Below are positions 1 to 7,988 of a stretch of 35,256 bases of DNA, in pieces; position 1 is the stretch's first letter; each line of letters starts with the position of its first letter. The DNA lies in assembly GCA_021807595.1 (NCBI GenBank), contig JAKBCS010000045.1, positions 1 through 35,256 of the forward strand, written 5' to 3'. This DNA is from Planctomycetota bacterium (GTDB taxonomy: Bacteria > Planctomycetota > Planctomycetia > Gemmatales > Gemmataceae). The notes beneath the pieces are model-generated. The model saw only the letters and a list, made by a program, of their open reading frames with translations, was not told the origin of the DNA and searched no databases. Made by a program: the position numbers and the translations under genes.

Positions 1-902
1 CGCACCAACACGTTCGACGGCGTCTTGAGTTCCTCGAACGGCTCGACGGCGATAAACGGATCGTCGCGCGCCGTCAGGATCAACGCCGGTTGGACGATGT
101 TTGGAATGAGCGGTGCGGACGAGGCGCGGCGGTAATAATCCATCGCGTCGAGGAAGCCGGAGCGCGGGGCGGTGTACCAGTCGTCGAAAGCTCGCAGCGT
201 CAAGCGGCCGGACGGAAAGCGCAAGGGCGGCAGATCGGGAAAGAGGCGTTGGCGTTGCCGAGCGTCGAAGAGGAGATCGCGACAAAAGTTATCTTCATAG
301 ATGCGATTGCGCGGCTGGGCCAATAAGTCGCAGCAGCGCGGCAGGTCGATGGGAGGCGACACGGCGACGAGGCGCTTCAAGCCGGGAGGAGGGCGGTGGG
401 CGGATTCGCCGGCCATGCGCAACACCAATGCGCCGCCCAACGACAACCCCACCGCCAACAACGGCGACGGCGGACTCCAGGTGTGTATCTCTTCCAAGGC
501 GGCACGGATGTCGCTGGAGCGTCCCGCATGATACACGTTGCGCGCCAGCCTCAGTCCCGTTCCCGCGCCGCGTAGATCCATGCGGACCACACGCACGCGC
601 CGCGTCAACAGCAGAGCGGCCAGACGGCGAATGTGCGCCGAAGCGTGCGAGCCGCTCAGGCCGTGAACCAGCAAGGCCAACGGATCGCCGACCTTCCAGC
701 CCAACGGCGTATTGTTGTGCAATACTAAGGCGTCGCCATCGGGCAGACGAACGAGATGGCGTCGGTCGGGAACGGGACAATCTAAACCGGGAACCAGAAC
801 GCCGAGGAGCGTTTGAACGTGAGCATTTCGTAAAAGGGGTAGCGGGCGAAAGTCGAAATCCGCAAGTTGTCTTTGCAGTTCCGAAGTTGTCGGGCGTATC
901 AT
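1..902 (-). CDS. YheT-type alpha/beta-fold hydrolase (C-terminus beyond window)
   Basis: Reading the minus strand from an ATG at 902 gives an open frame of 300 codons that runs off the window's left edge. It has the marks of the YheT/COG0429 hydrolases: an early RNAHVQT motif (about residues 25-31), an oxyanion-type VHGLSGS stretch (79-85), the nucleophile elbow GLSLGG with Ser154, and an ARDDPF segment near 283 that should carry the acid residue. The catalytic His would lie outside the window. Members are esterase-like enzymes of poorly known substrate. The decarboxylase gene lies upstream on the same strand with a gap of about 107 bases, so the two may be co-transcribed. The large plus-strand frame over this stretch is an antisense shadow. 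Confidence 0.85.
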   Translation of the reverse strand, partial: MIRPTTSELQRQLADFDFRPLPLLRNAHVQTLLGVLVPGLDCPVPDRRHLVRLPDGDALVLHNNTPLGWKVGDPLALLVHGLSGSHASAHIRRLAALLLTRRVRVVRMDLRGAGTGLRLARNVYHAGRSSDIRAALEEIHTWSPPSPLLAVGLSLGGALVLRMAGESAHRPPPGLKRLVAVSPPIDLPRCCDLLAQPRNRIYEDNFCRDLLFDARQRQRLFPDLPPLRFPSGRLTLRAFDDWYTAPRSGFLDAMDYYRRASSAPLIPNIVQPALILTARDDPFIAVEPFEELKTPSNVLV

Positions 903-1009
903 CGTGGGTTACTCCGAGTGACCGAATCCTCCACAGCGCGGCGATACCGCTTCCTCCTATCTTAGAATCTCCTCGATTCCGCGTCAGCCCGCAACGACGG
1001 CAGAGAGCA

Positions 1010-2428
1010 TTATTCTCTTCGCTCCGCTTCCCGTCTCATCTGTTGCCACAATGCCGCGACGTGTTCGCGCTCCGTCGCCTCCGCGCCGATGGAGACGCGG
1101 ACCAGCCAACGGCCATCCAACAGCGCCGGGGTGAGATAAGCCGCCCCGGATCGGTTGAGGCGTTCGACCCAGGCCAGCGTGTGCCGATCCAGCATTTCGC
1201 CTTGCTGTCCCGGTGGTTCGTGGCGGACGCAGACTGTTTGCAGCGGAACCGGAGCCACGACGCGCCAGTTCGGCGCGGCGGCCACTTGCTCGGCCAACCA
1301 CTGAGCGTTGCCGAGATCGCGGCGCAGACGGGCCTGTAGGTTCTTCACCCCCTCGGCGCGGAGCAGACACCACAGTTTGAGCGCGCGGAAACGCCGTCCC
1401 AGAGGGATGCCCCAATCGCGCAGATTCTTGACGCTTCCGTCCACCGCCGATTGCAGATAACTCGGATTGGTGGACATCACACGAATAAGATGTTGCGGAT
1501 CGCGGATGTAGTAGAGCGAGCAATCGAAGGCCACGCCGGGCCATTTGTGGGCGTTGAAAACCAACGAGTCGGCCCCTTCGATGCCGTGCCACAAGCTGCG
1601 ATATTCGGGCAGCATCATGGCCGCTCCCGCCATTGCCGCATCGACGTGCAGCCAAAGACCCCGTTGGCGCGCGATAGCGGCAAGCGGTTCAAGCGGATCG
1701 AAAGCGGTGCAAGTGGTGGTTCCGCTGGTGGCCACGATGGCGCACGGTCGCCCGCCGGCGCGGACATCGCGATTGATGGCCGCCTCCAGCTCCGCCGGAC
1801 GCAAAGCATAGGCGCGATCGTGAGCAATGGCGCGCACGTTGGCGCGACCGAATCCGGCGAGGAGGGCCGCTTTCTCGACCGAGCTATGGCTTTGATCGGA
1901 AGTGTAGACGAGGAGCGGGCGCTCCTCAGCTTGCAGACCGCCGCCGTTCAGACTGTAGCCCGTCGTTCGTTCGCGGGCGCACAACAGGGCGACCAGCGTA
2001 CTCGTCGAGGCCGTGTCCGCAATCACGCCGCTCCATTCCCGCGACAGACCGACGAGTTGGCGCATCCAATCGACGACAACTTCCTCCAGCTCGGTCAGCG
2101 CCGGACTGGCTTGCCACGATAGCCCAAGCACGCCCAGGCCGGTGCTGAGGTAATCGCCCAGCACACTGGCCAAGGCGGCATTGGCGGGAAAATAGCCGAA
2201 AAAGCTCGGATGCTGCCAGTGCGTCAACCCCGGCAGTAACACGCGCTCCAGATCGTGGAAGACGGCGGCGAAGTCCTCGCCCTCTTGCGGTGGAGCGGTC
2301 GGCAGCGCCGCCTTGATGTCGCCGGGCGCGGTCTGAGCGATCGCGGATCGTTCGGCCAGGCTTTCACGATAGTCGGCGATCCAATCGATGAGTCGATGTC
2401 CGTGGCGTCGAAAATCATCGGGAGTCAT
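1010..2428 (-). CDS. Group II PLP-dependent decarboxylase (aromatic-L-amino-acid decarboxylase-like)
   Basis: This 472-residue protein belongs to the DDC/AADC/glutamate decarboxylase fold, which removes the carboxyl group of an amino acid using pyridoxal phosphate. The N-terminus (MTPDDFRRHGHRLIDWIADY) is the usual start of this subgroup. The cofactor-stacking His is in SDQSH (about residue 181), the Asp that holds the pyridine nitrogen is in HVDAAMAG (about 263), and the Schiff-base Lys is in NAHKW (about 295). Length matches the family. A further in-frame ATG at 2467 would add 13 residues, but family conservation begins at the second Met, so that one is chosen. The substrate cannot be told from sequence; tryptophan, phenylalanine, tyrosine or DOPA are all possible. 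Confidence 0.88.
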   Translation of the reverse strand: MTPDDFRRHGHRLIDWIADYRESLAERSAIAQTAPGDIKAALPTAPPQEGEDFAAVFHDLERVLLPGLTHWQHPSFFGYFPANAALASVLGDYLSTGLGVLGLSWQASPALTELEEVVVDWMRQLVGLSREWSGVIADTASTSTLVALLCARERTTGYSLNGGGLQAEERPLLVYTSDQSHSSVEKAALLAGFGRANVRAIAHDRAYALRPAELEAAINRDVRAGGRPCAIVATSGTTTCTAFDPLEPLAAIARQRGLWLHVDAAMAGAAMMLPEYRSLWHGIEGADSLVFNAHKWPGVAFDCSLYYIRDPQHLIRVMSTNPSYLQSAVDGSVKNLRDWGIPLGRRFRALKLWCLLRAEGVKNLQARLRRDLGNAQWLAEQVAAAPNWRVVAPVPLQTVCVRHEPPGQQGEMLDRHTLAWVERLNRSGAAYLTPALLDGRWLVRVSIGAEATEREHVAALWQQMRREAERRE

Positions 2429-2537
2429 AGCGATTCTATCAACGGAGGTATTATGTCTGTAGTGCATTCAAGGTAGGGCGCTGCCAGGGTCGTCGGCGAG
2501 CGGGCCGATTCGAATAGCGTCTCTACTGGAGGAAATC

Positions 2538-2765
2538 ATGGACTCGATTCCACCTCACTACAGTAAAGAAGAATTCGCTCGCCGCGGCGAGGAGATTTTC
2601 GAGCGCGACTTCCGCTCTCCGGTCAAAAAGACACTCGCACGCCATGAAGCACAGCGGGGGCCAACCCGGCCATCCCCGTCAGCAACGGCTGCTCGTTCCT
2701 TCCGAACAGGTTCCACAACCCATGCCATGCAAACCCACGGTCTGCCGTATCGGTGCCCCTCGTGA
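2538..2765 (+). pseudogene. Truncated hypothetical gene fused to an IS66-like transposase remnant
   Basis: The start is good: GGAGG sits 7 bases before the ATG. The first 27 or so residues (MDSIPPHYSKEEFARRGEEI and on) look like the N-terminus of a small planctomycete/cyanobacterial hypothetical family, which normally continues for another 60 or so residues. That continuation is absent. From about 2620, reading shifts by one frame and the sequence resembles the N-terminal region of IS66 transposases, with GGQPGHP, then LLVPSEQV, then CKPTVCR, where the second zinc-binding Cys pair is damaged. The likely history is insertion of an IS66 element followed by decay. The family match is from memory and moderate. 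Confidence 0.5.
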
Positions 2766-2770
2766 GCGCT
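2620..2770 (+). mobile_element. IS66-family transposase N-terminal remnant
   Basis: In the frame of the ATG at 2644 the translation reads GGQPGHP, a short spacer, LLVPSEQV, then CKPTVCR followed by IGAP. This matches the order of motifs at the start of IS66 TnpC proteins (GGQPGH, LLPPEQV, then a CxxCG zinc knuckle). One codon of the knuckle seems to be missing. No catalytic DDE region follows, and no terminal inverted repeats were recognised, so this is a dead relic. Confidence 0.5.
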
Positions 2771-2837
2771 TTCGACCGTGCATCGAACCGATCCGAGCGC
2801 CGTCGCTAACGCTTCCGGCTCTGAACCATCGCAGGTT

Positions 2838-3491
2838 TTACGCGCCGTCCGCCACGCCGCGGCGCGGACACAATGCGGCCAACGAACACGTCTCGCACTG
2901 CGGCTTGCGCGCTTGGCATACCTGCCGACCGTGGAAAATCATGCGATGGGCGAACATCGTCCAATCTTTGCGGGGGATCAGGTCCATCAGATCGCGTTCG
3001 ATCTTCACCGGGTCATCGTGTTCGCTCAGCCCCATGCGACGACTGAGCCGACCCACATGCGTATCGACCGGAATGCCGGGCACGTCGAAGGCGTTGCCCA
3101 GAATGACGTTGGCCGTCTTGCGACCCACGCCGGGCAACGGCACCAGTTCTTCCATCGTGCGCGGCACCTCGCCGCCGTGCTGCTCCACCAGCTTTCGGCA
3201 GCAGGCCAGGATATTCTTCGCCTTGTTGCGAAAGAAACCAGTCGATTGGATCAGCTTCTCTAACTCGCTCGGTTTCGCCGCGGCGAAGGCGTGGGCATCG
3301 GGATAGCGAGCGAACAGCGCCGGGGTCACGCGGTTGACGCGCTCATCGGTGCATTGCGCCGACAAGATGGTGGCCACGAGCAGTTGCAGCGGCGTGTCGT
3401 AGTCGAGCGCGCAGTGGGCATCGGGATACAGTTTCGCCAGTTTTCGGGCGATGCTTCCGGCGCGCGCGCGCAGGGGGTTGGATGACTTCAT
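2838..3491 (-). CDS. nth: Endonuclease III (DNA glycosylase/AP lyase)
   Basis: This 217-residue protein is a complete Nth. It removes oxidised pyrimidines from DNA and cuts the resulting abasic site in base excision repair. The helix-hairpin-helix LPGVGRKTANVI (about 119-130) holds the catalytic Lys125, and VDTHV (about 142-146) holds the catalytic Asp143. The 4Fe-4S cluster ligands follow the family spacing C-x6-C-x2-C-x5-C at Cys192, 199, 202 and 208. The frame stays open upstream to 4202, but that stretch is antisense to the neighbouring TPR gene and unlike Nth, so the ATG at 3491 is taken as the start. Confidence 0.97.
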   Translation of the reverse strand: MKSSNPLRARAGSIARKLAKLYPDAHCALDYDTPLQLLVATILSAQCTDERVNRVTPALFARYPDAHAFAAAKPSELEKLIQSTGFFRNKAKNILACCRKLVEQHGGEVPRTMEELVPLPGVGRKTANVILGNAFDVPGIPVDTHVGRLSRRMGLSEHDDPVKIERDLMDLIPRKDWTMFAHRMIFHGRQVCQARKPQCETCSLAALCPRRGVADGA

Positions 3492-3552
3492 CGAGGCATG
3501 GTAGCAAATGGCGGCCCCCGGCGACAGAGGCAAACCCATCGCCACCTCGCTC

Positions 3553-3599
3553 GCCTCTCCCCTGTACTCGCGGGGAAAGGTGCTTTTCGGATCGCCTCT
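3553..3599. repeat. Dispersed palindromic repeat, CTCTCCCC family, copy 1
   Basis: The stretch reads CCTCTCCCCTGTACTC, then GCGGGGAAAGG, then TGCTTTTCGGATCGCCTCT. It is a weak stem-loop in the gap between nth and the TPR gene. The last part nearly repeats the flank of the copy at 32132-32184 (CTTCTCGGATCGCCTCT). Related hairpins lie at 14477-14510 and 17224-17262. Confidence 0.6.
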
Positions 3600-5682
3600 A
3601 ACGCGGGCGATTCGACGCGCCGCTTCGGGGCGATGGTAGAACGGCCAGCGAAACGAGGCAGCCGGGAAGGGCGGTATCGCCGGGCGCGGAGAGGACCAGA
3701 GCGATTCGGCGGCACGCAAGCGACTTATAGGAGCGGACCTGCTCGCGGAGTTCGGCAAGGAGATCGGTTTGTCCGTTCGTCTCGGCAACAGCCGATGCGC
3801 GCCGGGCGGCGGCGAGAGCGGCAAACGGACGGAGGTTGACCGCCAGTGCCCTGGCCAACGTTTGAATCCTATCCGCGCGCGGCGGATCGCTGGCATTGCA
3901 AGCCTGCTCGGCCAAAAAGAGGGCAAACGGCGGATAGTTCTTGCGCCGCACCTTCCCACCGCAATACAACTCCGCCGACTCGCGGATTTTATCGAGAAAC
4001 TCGGGATCGAGCCGTCGTCCTTCTCGATAGGCTTCCTCCGCGCCGCTTCGATCCCCCAAACGATCCAAGACCGCCCCCAAGTTGTAGATGTTGAACGCCT
4101 TTTCCGATTCTTCTTGGCATGCCGCCTCGAACTCTTGGCGCGCCTCTTCGTTGCGCCCCAGGCAGACGAACGCTCGCCCCAATCGACTGCGGACACCGGC
4201 ATTATTCGGAGCGATGGCCTCCGCTTTTCGATAGTAGGCCAACGCCTCCTCGATCTTTCCTCTATCGAGCCGAAAGTCCCCCAACATCGTCAATGCGAAC
4301 AGCGATTCGGGATACATGCGCAGGCCGATCGCAAACTGCTTTTCGGCTTCGTCGAGCATGTCGGCGTTGTAGAAAAAGAGTCCATAGTAGCATCGTCCGA
4401 TCGAGCTGTCGGCCACGTCCACCACGCGATACCATAGGATTTCGTCTTCGCGCCAGAACGTGGTTTGCCGGAACGTCAGCGCCAGACAGGCGAGCAGCAA
4501 CGCGCTCGCCGCCAGCCCAGTCGCGAGGCGCAGCCCAAGGGCGACCTCCGGCAGCGCCGGGATGCTCCAGGCGAGCGCCATGAAAATACCGATGAGCGGA
4601 ATGTAGGTGTAGCGGTCGGCCATGCTCTGCAAGCCGACTTGCACCAAACCGATAACGGGGACAAGCGTTCCCAGATACCACAACCAACCGACCAACAGAG
4701 CCGGACGTTTGCGGAAACCGAGAAAGACGACGAGACTCAAAAGCAACAAGACCGCGGCGGAAACGAGGACGGGCTTCACGGGCAAAAGGCGGCCTTGATG
4801 TTGATAGAATACCGCCAGGTCCATCGGCCAAACCGTCTTGCGCAGGTAAGTCGCATAGGACACCACAGCGTTGCCGACGCGGAACCCTACGGAGAGATGT
4901 TCGCCCGGCCGCATCGCCCGTTTCTGCGCCAACACGGTGACAGTCGCGGAAGCCAGTGACAACAGCAGCAGCGGCAGCTTTTCCAGAACGAGCCGCCACC
5001 ATTCGGCGGGAGCGAAGCGAGGCACCGGCGAACCGGCGGCGTGAACTGCCGGGTCCACCACACTCGGCGACCAAGGGCAGCGGCGCAGCGGCCAATAATC
5101 CATCAACAACAAAACGAAAGGCCACGTCACCAACATCGGCTTACAGAGCAACCCCACGACGAACGCGGCCACGACCGTCAAATATCTCTCCAACGAGGGT
5201 CGCGCCGCATACAGCGCGTACAAACCCAAGGTGAGTATGGCGAAGAAGGTGCTGAGTACGTCTTTGCGCTCGGAAACCCAGGCGGCCGATTCGACGTGCA
5301 GTGGATGCAGACCGAACAGGGCGGCCACCAAGGCGGGCCTCCAGTCTTCGCCCGTCATTCGCCGCAACACCAGAAACAAGCCGACCGTGCTGGCGATGTG
5401 CCAGATCACATTGACGATATGATGCTGCCGCGCGCGCAGACCAAACAATTGGCAATCGAGTTGGTGCGACATCCATGTGAGCGGATGCCAATTGGCCGCG
5501 TAAAAACTCGTCCACGCCCAGACGATATTGGCGCGCGTCAACCCCGTGGAAACGTGGGGATTATTGGAGACGTAGGTGGGATCGTCGAAATTGACGAAAT
5601 CGCATTGGATTACGGGAAGATACGCCAGCATGACGGCGAGGACAAGACCGAGACAGATTCGCAGCGGGAGGCGATTTTCCAT
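3598..5682 (-). CDS. TMTC-like polytopic membrane protein with C-terminal TPR repeats
   Basis: The 694-residue product starts with a transmembrane helix (about 8-25), followed by NFDDPTYV with two acidic residues at 33-34, as in the first extracytoplasmic loop of GT-C glycosyltransferases. A conserved HPLHVESAAWVSERKDVL block (about 126-143) is typical of bacterial relatives of the eukaryotic O-mannosyltransferases TMTC1-4. About ten further hydrophobic segments follow, up to around residue 430. The last third holds TPR-like repeats (for example YPESLFALTMLGDF and APNNAGVRSRLGRAF). The family architecture suggests transfer of a sugar from a lipid carrier to exported protein, but this is not shown for bacterial members. 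The start at 5682 is the only sensible ATG, and a possible promoter precedes it. Confidence 0.82.
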   Translation of the reverse strand: MENRLPLRICLGLVLAVMLAYLPVIQCDFVNFDDPTYVSNNPHVSTGLTRANIVWAWTSFYAANWHPLTWMSHQLDCQLFGLRARQHHIVNVIWHIASTVGLFLVLRRMTGEDWRPALVAALFGLHPLHVESAAWVSERKDVLSTFFAILTLGLYALYAARPSLERYLTVVAAFVVGLLCKPMLVTWPFVLLLMDYWPLRRCPWSPSVVDPAVHAAGSPVPRFAPAEWWRLVLEKLPLLLLSLASATVTVLAQKRAMRPGEHLSVGFRVGNAVVSYATYLRKTVWPMDLAVFYQHQGRLLPVKPVLVSAAVLLLLSLVVFLGFRKRPALLVGWLWYLGTLVPVIGLVQVGLQSMADRYTYIPLIGIFMALAWSIPALPEVALGLRLATGLAASALLLACLALTFRQTTFWREDEILWYRVVDVADSSIGRCYYGLFFYNADMLDEAEKQFAIGLRMYPESLFALTMLGDFRLDRGKIEEALAYYRKAEAIAPNNAGVRSRLGRAFVCLGRNEEARQEFEAACQEESEKAFNIYNLGAVLDRLGDRSGAEEAYREGRRLDPEFLDKIRESAELYCGGKVRRKNYPPFALFLAEQACNASDPPRADRIQTLARALAVNLRPFAALAAARRASAVAETNGQTDLLAELREQVRSYKSLACRRIALVLSAPGDTALPGCLVSLAVLPSPRSGASNRPR

Positions 5683-5735
5683 GTGCGGCGGCTCTCCACG
5701 TCGGGCGGCGAGGGGGGGCGAACTACGTTGTATCT

Positions 5736-5765
5736 TCTATATTGCGCGCATTTATTCGGCAACAA
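5736..5765 (-). promoter_or_regulatory. Possible sigma-70 promoter of the TMTC-like gene
   Basis: On the minus strand TTGTTG and TATAGA are separated by 18 bases, and the -10 box lies about 55 bases before the ATG at 5682. Both boxes match the consensus only partly. Confidence 0.3.
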
Positions 5766-5857
5766 GACGATGTATCGGTGAATCTCGCCGCGATTCGTCT
5801 CACCTTACAAAAGCCCCGATGCCCGTTTGCGGACATGCACCCGCGTTGGAGTACCGC

Positions 5858-5887
5858 TTGACAGGGCCGGGAGGAGCAAGTTAGGAT
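5858..5887 (+). promoter_or_regulatory. Sigma-70-like promoter before the small gene at 5924
   Basis: A perfect -35 box TTGACA is followed after 18 bases by TAGGAT, which matches four of six -10 positions. The expected start site is near 5894, about 30 bases before the ATG at 5924. It could also serve the membrane-protein gene at 6141. Confidence 0.5.
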
Positions 5888-5923
5888 CACTTGAAGAATA
5901 ATAAGAGACAAAGGAACAGCGTC

Positions 5924-6106
5924 ATGCGACCGGAAGACATGCTGTTTTGGTTGCAAGCCCAACCGTTCCAACCCTTTCGCGTTACCCTTAACAGCGGACG
6001 AACATTCGAGGTTCGACATCCCGAGATGGTGCGCCGGATGCGGACGAGCCTCCTCCATTTCACGCCGATGGACGCGGCGACGCGATTTTCCCACGAAAAC
6101 AATTAA
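5924..6106 (+). CDS. Small conserved hypothetical protein, possibly C-terminally truncated
   Basis: The 60-residue product begins MRPEDMLFWLQAQPFQPFRV and continues with NSGRTFEVRHPEMVRR. This is the recognisable N-terminal half of a small family often found in planctomycetes and related bacteria, with the pattern QPFRv-lxSGxxfeIRHPEMv. Family members usually run to 85-100 residues and end in a segment with an IERI-like motif, which is not seen here, so the gene may be shortened. The ATG at 5924 is preferred over 5891 because the family starts there and AAGGAA lies 8 bases upstream. A strong -35 box is found in the promoter region. Function is unknown. Confidence 0.55.
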   Translation: MRPEDMLFWLQAQPFQPFRVTLNSGRTFEVRHPEMVRRMRTSLLHFTPMDAATRFSHENN

Positions 6107-6140
6107 AAGCGGCGCTCCGCAAGGGACAAGACTTCCTGCC

Positions 6141-7838
6141 ATGAACTCTCCCGATCCGTCGCTTCCCATTGACTCGCCCCGTTCCGAGGGACCGCCTTCT
6201 CCGACGCCTTATTTCGTGCGCGGCAGCACGGTTTTCGCCGCCGCTCTGCTCTCCACGACCTTTTTGCTGTTGAGCTATTGGCCTCTGTGGCACAGCGACA
6301 TTTGGGGGCATCTGAAGTACGGCGAATGGATCGTTCGGCACCATCGCCTGCCGGAGAAAGAGCTTTTTCTATCTCCCGAAGATCAGCAACCGTACATCGG
6401 CTTTTACTGGTTGATGCAGGCGAGCAGTTATGCCCTGTTCTCTCTCGGCGAACGCCTGGCCGGCGGGGATGAACTGCATCGTTCGGCCGGCGGAGCGGAG
6501 CTGCTGGCCGCGCAGTACGCCGCCCTAAGCCTGCTCAGCTGCTACCTTCAGCTGTTGGCCTATCGTCGCACCAGCGGTTCGACGCCGCTAGCGTGCATGG
6601 GGCTGATTCTCGCCGTCGCGACCGTCAGTCGCGTCCAACGTCCGCAAGTCGCCGGCGAGGTTTGCTTTGCTGCCGTGTTGTGGGCACTCAGTGGGCCGAT
6701 GCTGTCGCGGCGCGCGCTGCTCTTGATCCCGTTGTGTCTGGCTTTGTGGGCAAACTTGCACGGTTCCTATGCGGCTGGCTTGGTGCTGATCGGGCTGTTT
6801 TTCGTGGGCCGTCTTATCGATGTGGGGCGCGCGGCGGGTTCGTGGCGCTGGAAGACCCTCACCGGCGACGTTCAAGTACGCCGATTGTTTTTGGCCGGTC
6901 TCCTCTCTACCCTCGCCGTCGCTTTGTTGAATCCGCATGGCCCGCGCTTGTTCGTGGATACATTGCTCTTTTCCCAGCTTCCCAATGTTCCCGCGATGGA
7001 CGAATGGAACCCCTTGGATTTTCGCTGGGGTTACGGCGATCATTGGCTGTATATCGGGACGATTATTCTGGTAATTGTCGCTCAAATCGTCAGTCCGCGC
7101 CTCTTGTCGCCGACCGCTCTACTTTTGTGCGTCAGCTTTGGGGCGATGCCGTTGAAGTCGCAGCGCATGTTGATCTGGTGGTACATGCTGGTTCCGTGGA
7201 TCGTTCTGCCCGCGTGGGCCGAGTTCGGTCGGAGCCTGAAATGGTCCTGGCTGCACTATCGAAGCGAGGCGACGGGCGGCAAGACGCTGATGGCCGTCAG
7301 TTTCGTCGTACTCGCCGTGTGGTTGTCGCCGCCGTCGCGCTGGCTACGCTCCGGTCAACCTCGGCCGCTGGATCGCATCTTGGGCTTGGGAACACCCTGG
7401 CAACTGGCCGACCAACTGACGAGGTCGAATGCCAAGACTTACTATCCGGAACTCGCCAACGCCCTCAACGACTATCCCGATCGCCGATACCACGGAGCCA
7501 TCTTCACCACGCTTACACAGGGCGATTATCTCCTGTGGTCTTTGCCCGCCGATGTCCCCGTGTTGATGTACTCGCACGTTCACCTCTTTTCCGAAAAATA
7601 CTTTCGCAATTGTATTCAAGTCTTGACCGCGGAGCCGGGCTGGCGCGGCGCGCTCGATCGCGAAGGTGTCAATATGGTGGTCGTCGAGGTCGAGGATCAT
7701 CCGCAACTGACCCAGGCTCTCAAGGCCGACCCCGAATGGAAGATCGTCGTCGATGAAACGGGCCTGAGTAGCAAACCCGATTCGCGCACGCGCCTCCTGG
7801 TAGCTGTGCGGAAGGTGCCGCTGGCGGCGAATAACTGA
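6141..7838 (+). CDS. Polytopic inner-membrane protein, possible GT-C-type glycosyltransferase
   Basis: The 565-residue product has a proline-rich cytoplasmic start, a first transmembrane helix (about 30-48), and then HSDIWGHLKYGEWIV, an acidic/HL motif seen at the first outer loop of GT-C-like proteins of unknown specificity. Further hydrophobic segments continue to about residue 400. The last 165 residues are soluble and contain YHGAIFTTLTQGDYLLW, resembling the extracytoplasmic tail of such proteins. No known substrate can be named. It is divergent from the TMTC-like gene and follows the small gene at 5924 after 34 bases, so a shared promoter at 5858 is likely. Alternatives are a polysaccharide or lipid carrier protein without transferase activity. 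Confidence 0.75.
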   Translation: MNSPDPSLPIDSPRSEGPPSPTPYFVRGSTVFAAALLSTTFLLLSYWPLWHSDIWGHLKYGEWIVRHHRLPEKELFLSPEDQQPYIGFYWLMQASSYALFSLGERLAGGDELHRSAGGAELLAAQYAALSLLSCYLQLLAYRRTSGSTPLACMGLILAVATVSRVQRPQVAGEVCFAAVLWALSGPMLSRRALLLIPLCLALWANLHGSYAAGLVLIGLFFVGRLIDVGRAAGSWRWKTLTGDVQVRRLFLAGLLSTLAVALLNPHGPRLFVDTLLFSQLPNVPAMDEWNPLDFRWGYGDHWLYIGTIILVIVAQIVSPRLLSPTALLLCVSFGAMPLKSQRMLIWWYMLVPWIVLPAWAEFGRSLKWSWLHYRSEATGGKTLMAVSFVVLAVWLSPPSRWLRSGQPRPLDRILGLGTPWQLADQLTRSNAKTYYPELANALNDYPDRRYHGAIFTTLTQGDYLLWSLPADVPVLMYSHVHLFSEKYFRNCIQVLTAEPGWRGALDREGVNMVVVEVEDHPQLTQALKADPEWKIVVDETGLSSKPDSRTRLLVAVRKVPLAANN

Positions 7839-7988
7839 AGCCTTTCAATCGCTACTGTCGATACTACCTGCACAACCCGATCCGCACTTACCGCAGACAG
7901 CGCCGTCCTCGCGGAGGGCGAAGAGAGCGTGCCGTCCGAATACTCTCTTTGGGTGGCTTTCCCGAATACGACAGGAAAGAGAACGGTC

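Noticed and set aside
113-1339. A 408-residue plus-strand frame
   Set aside because: It is antisense to the YheT-type and decarboxylase genes, and is Arg/Ser-rich with no recognisable domain.
2428-2467. MHYRHN at the extended decarboxylase start is the same six residues as the end of the HEAT protein (about 15615)
   Set aside because: Codons differ, and the stretch is upstream of the preferred start; treated as coincidence.
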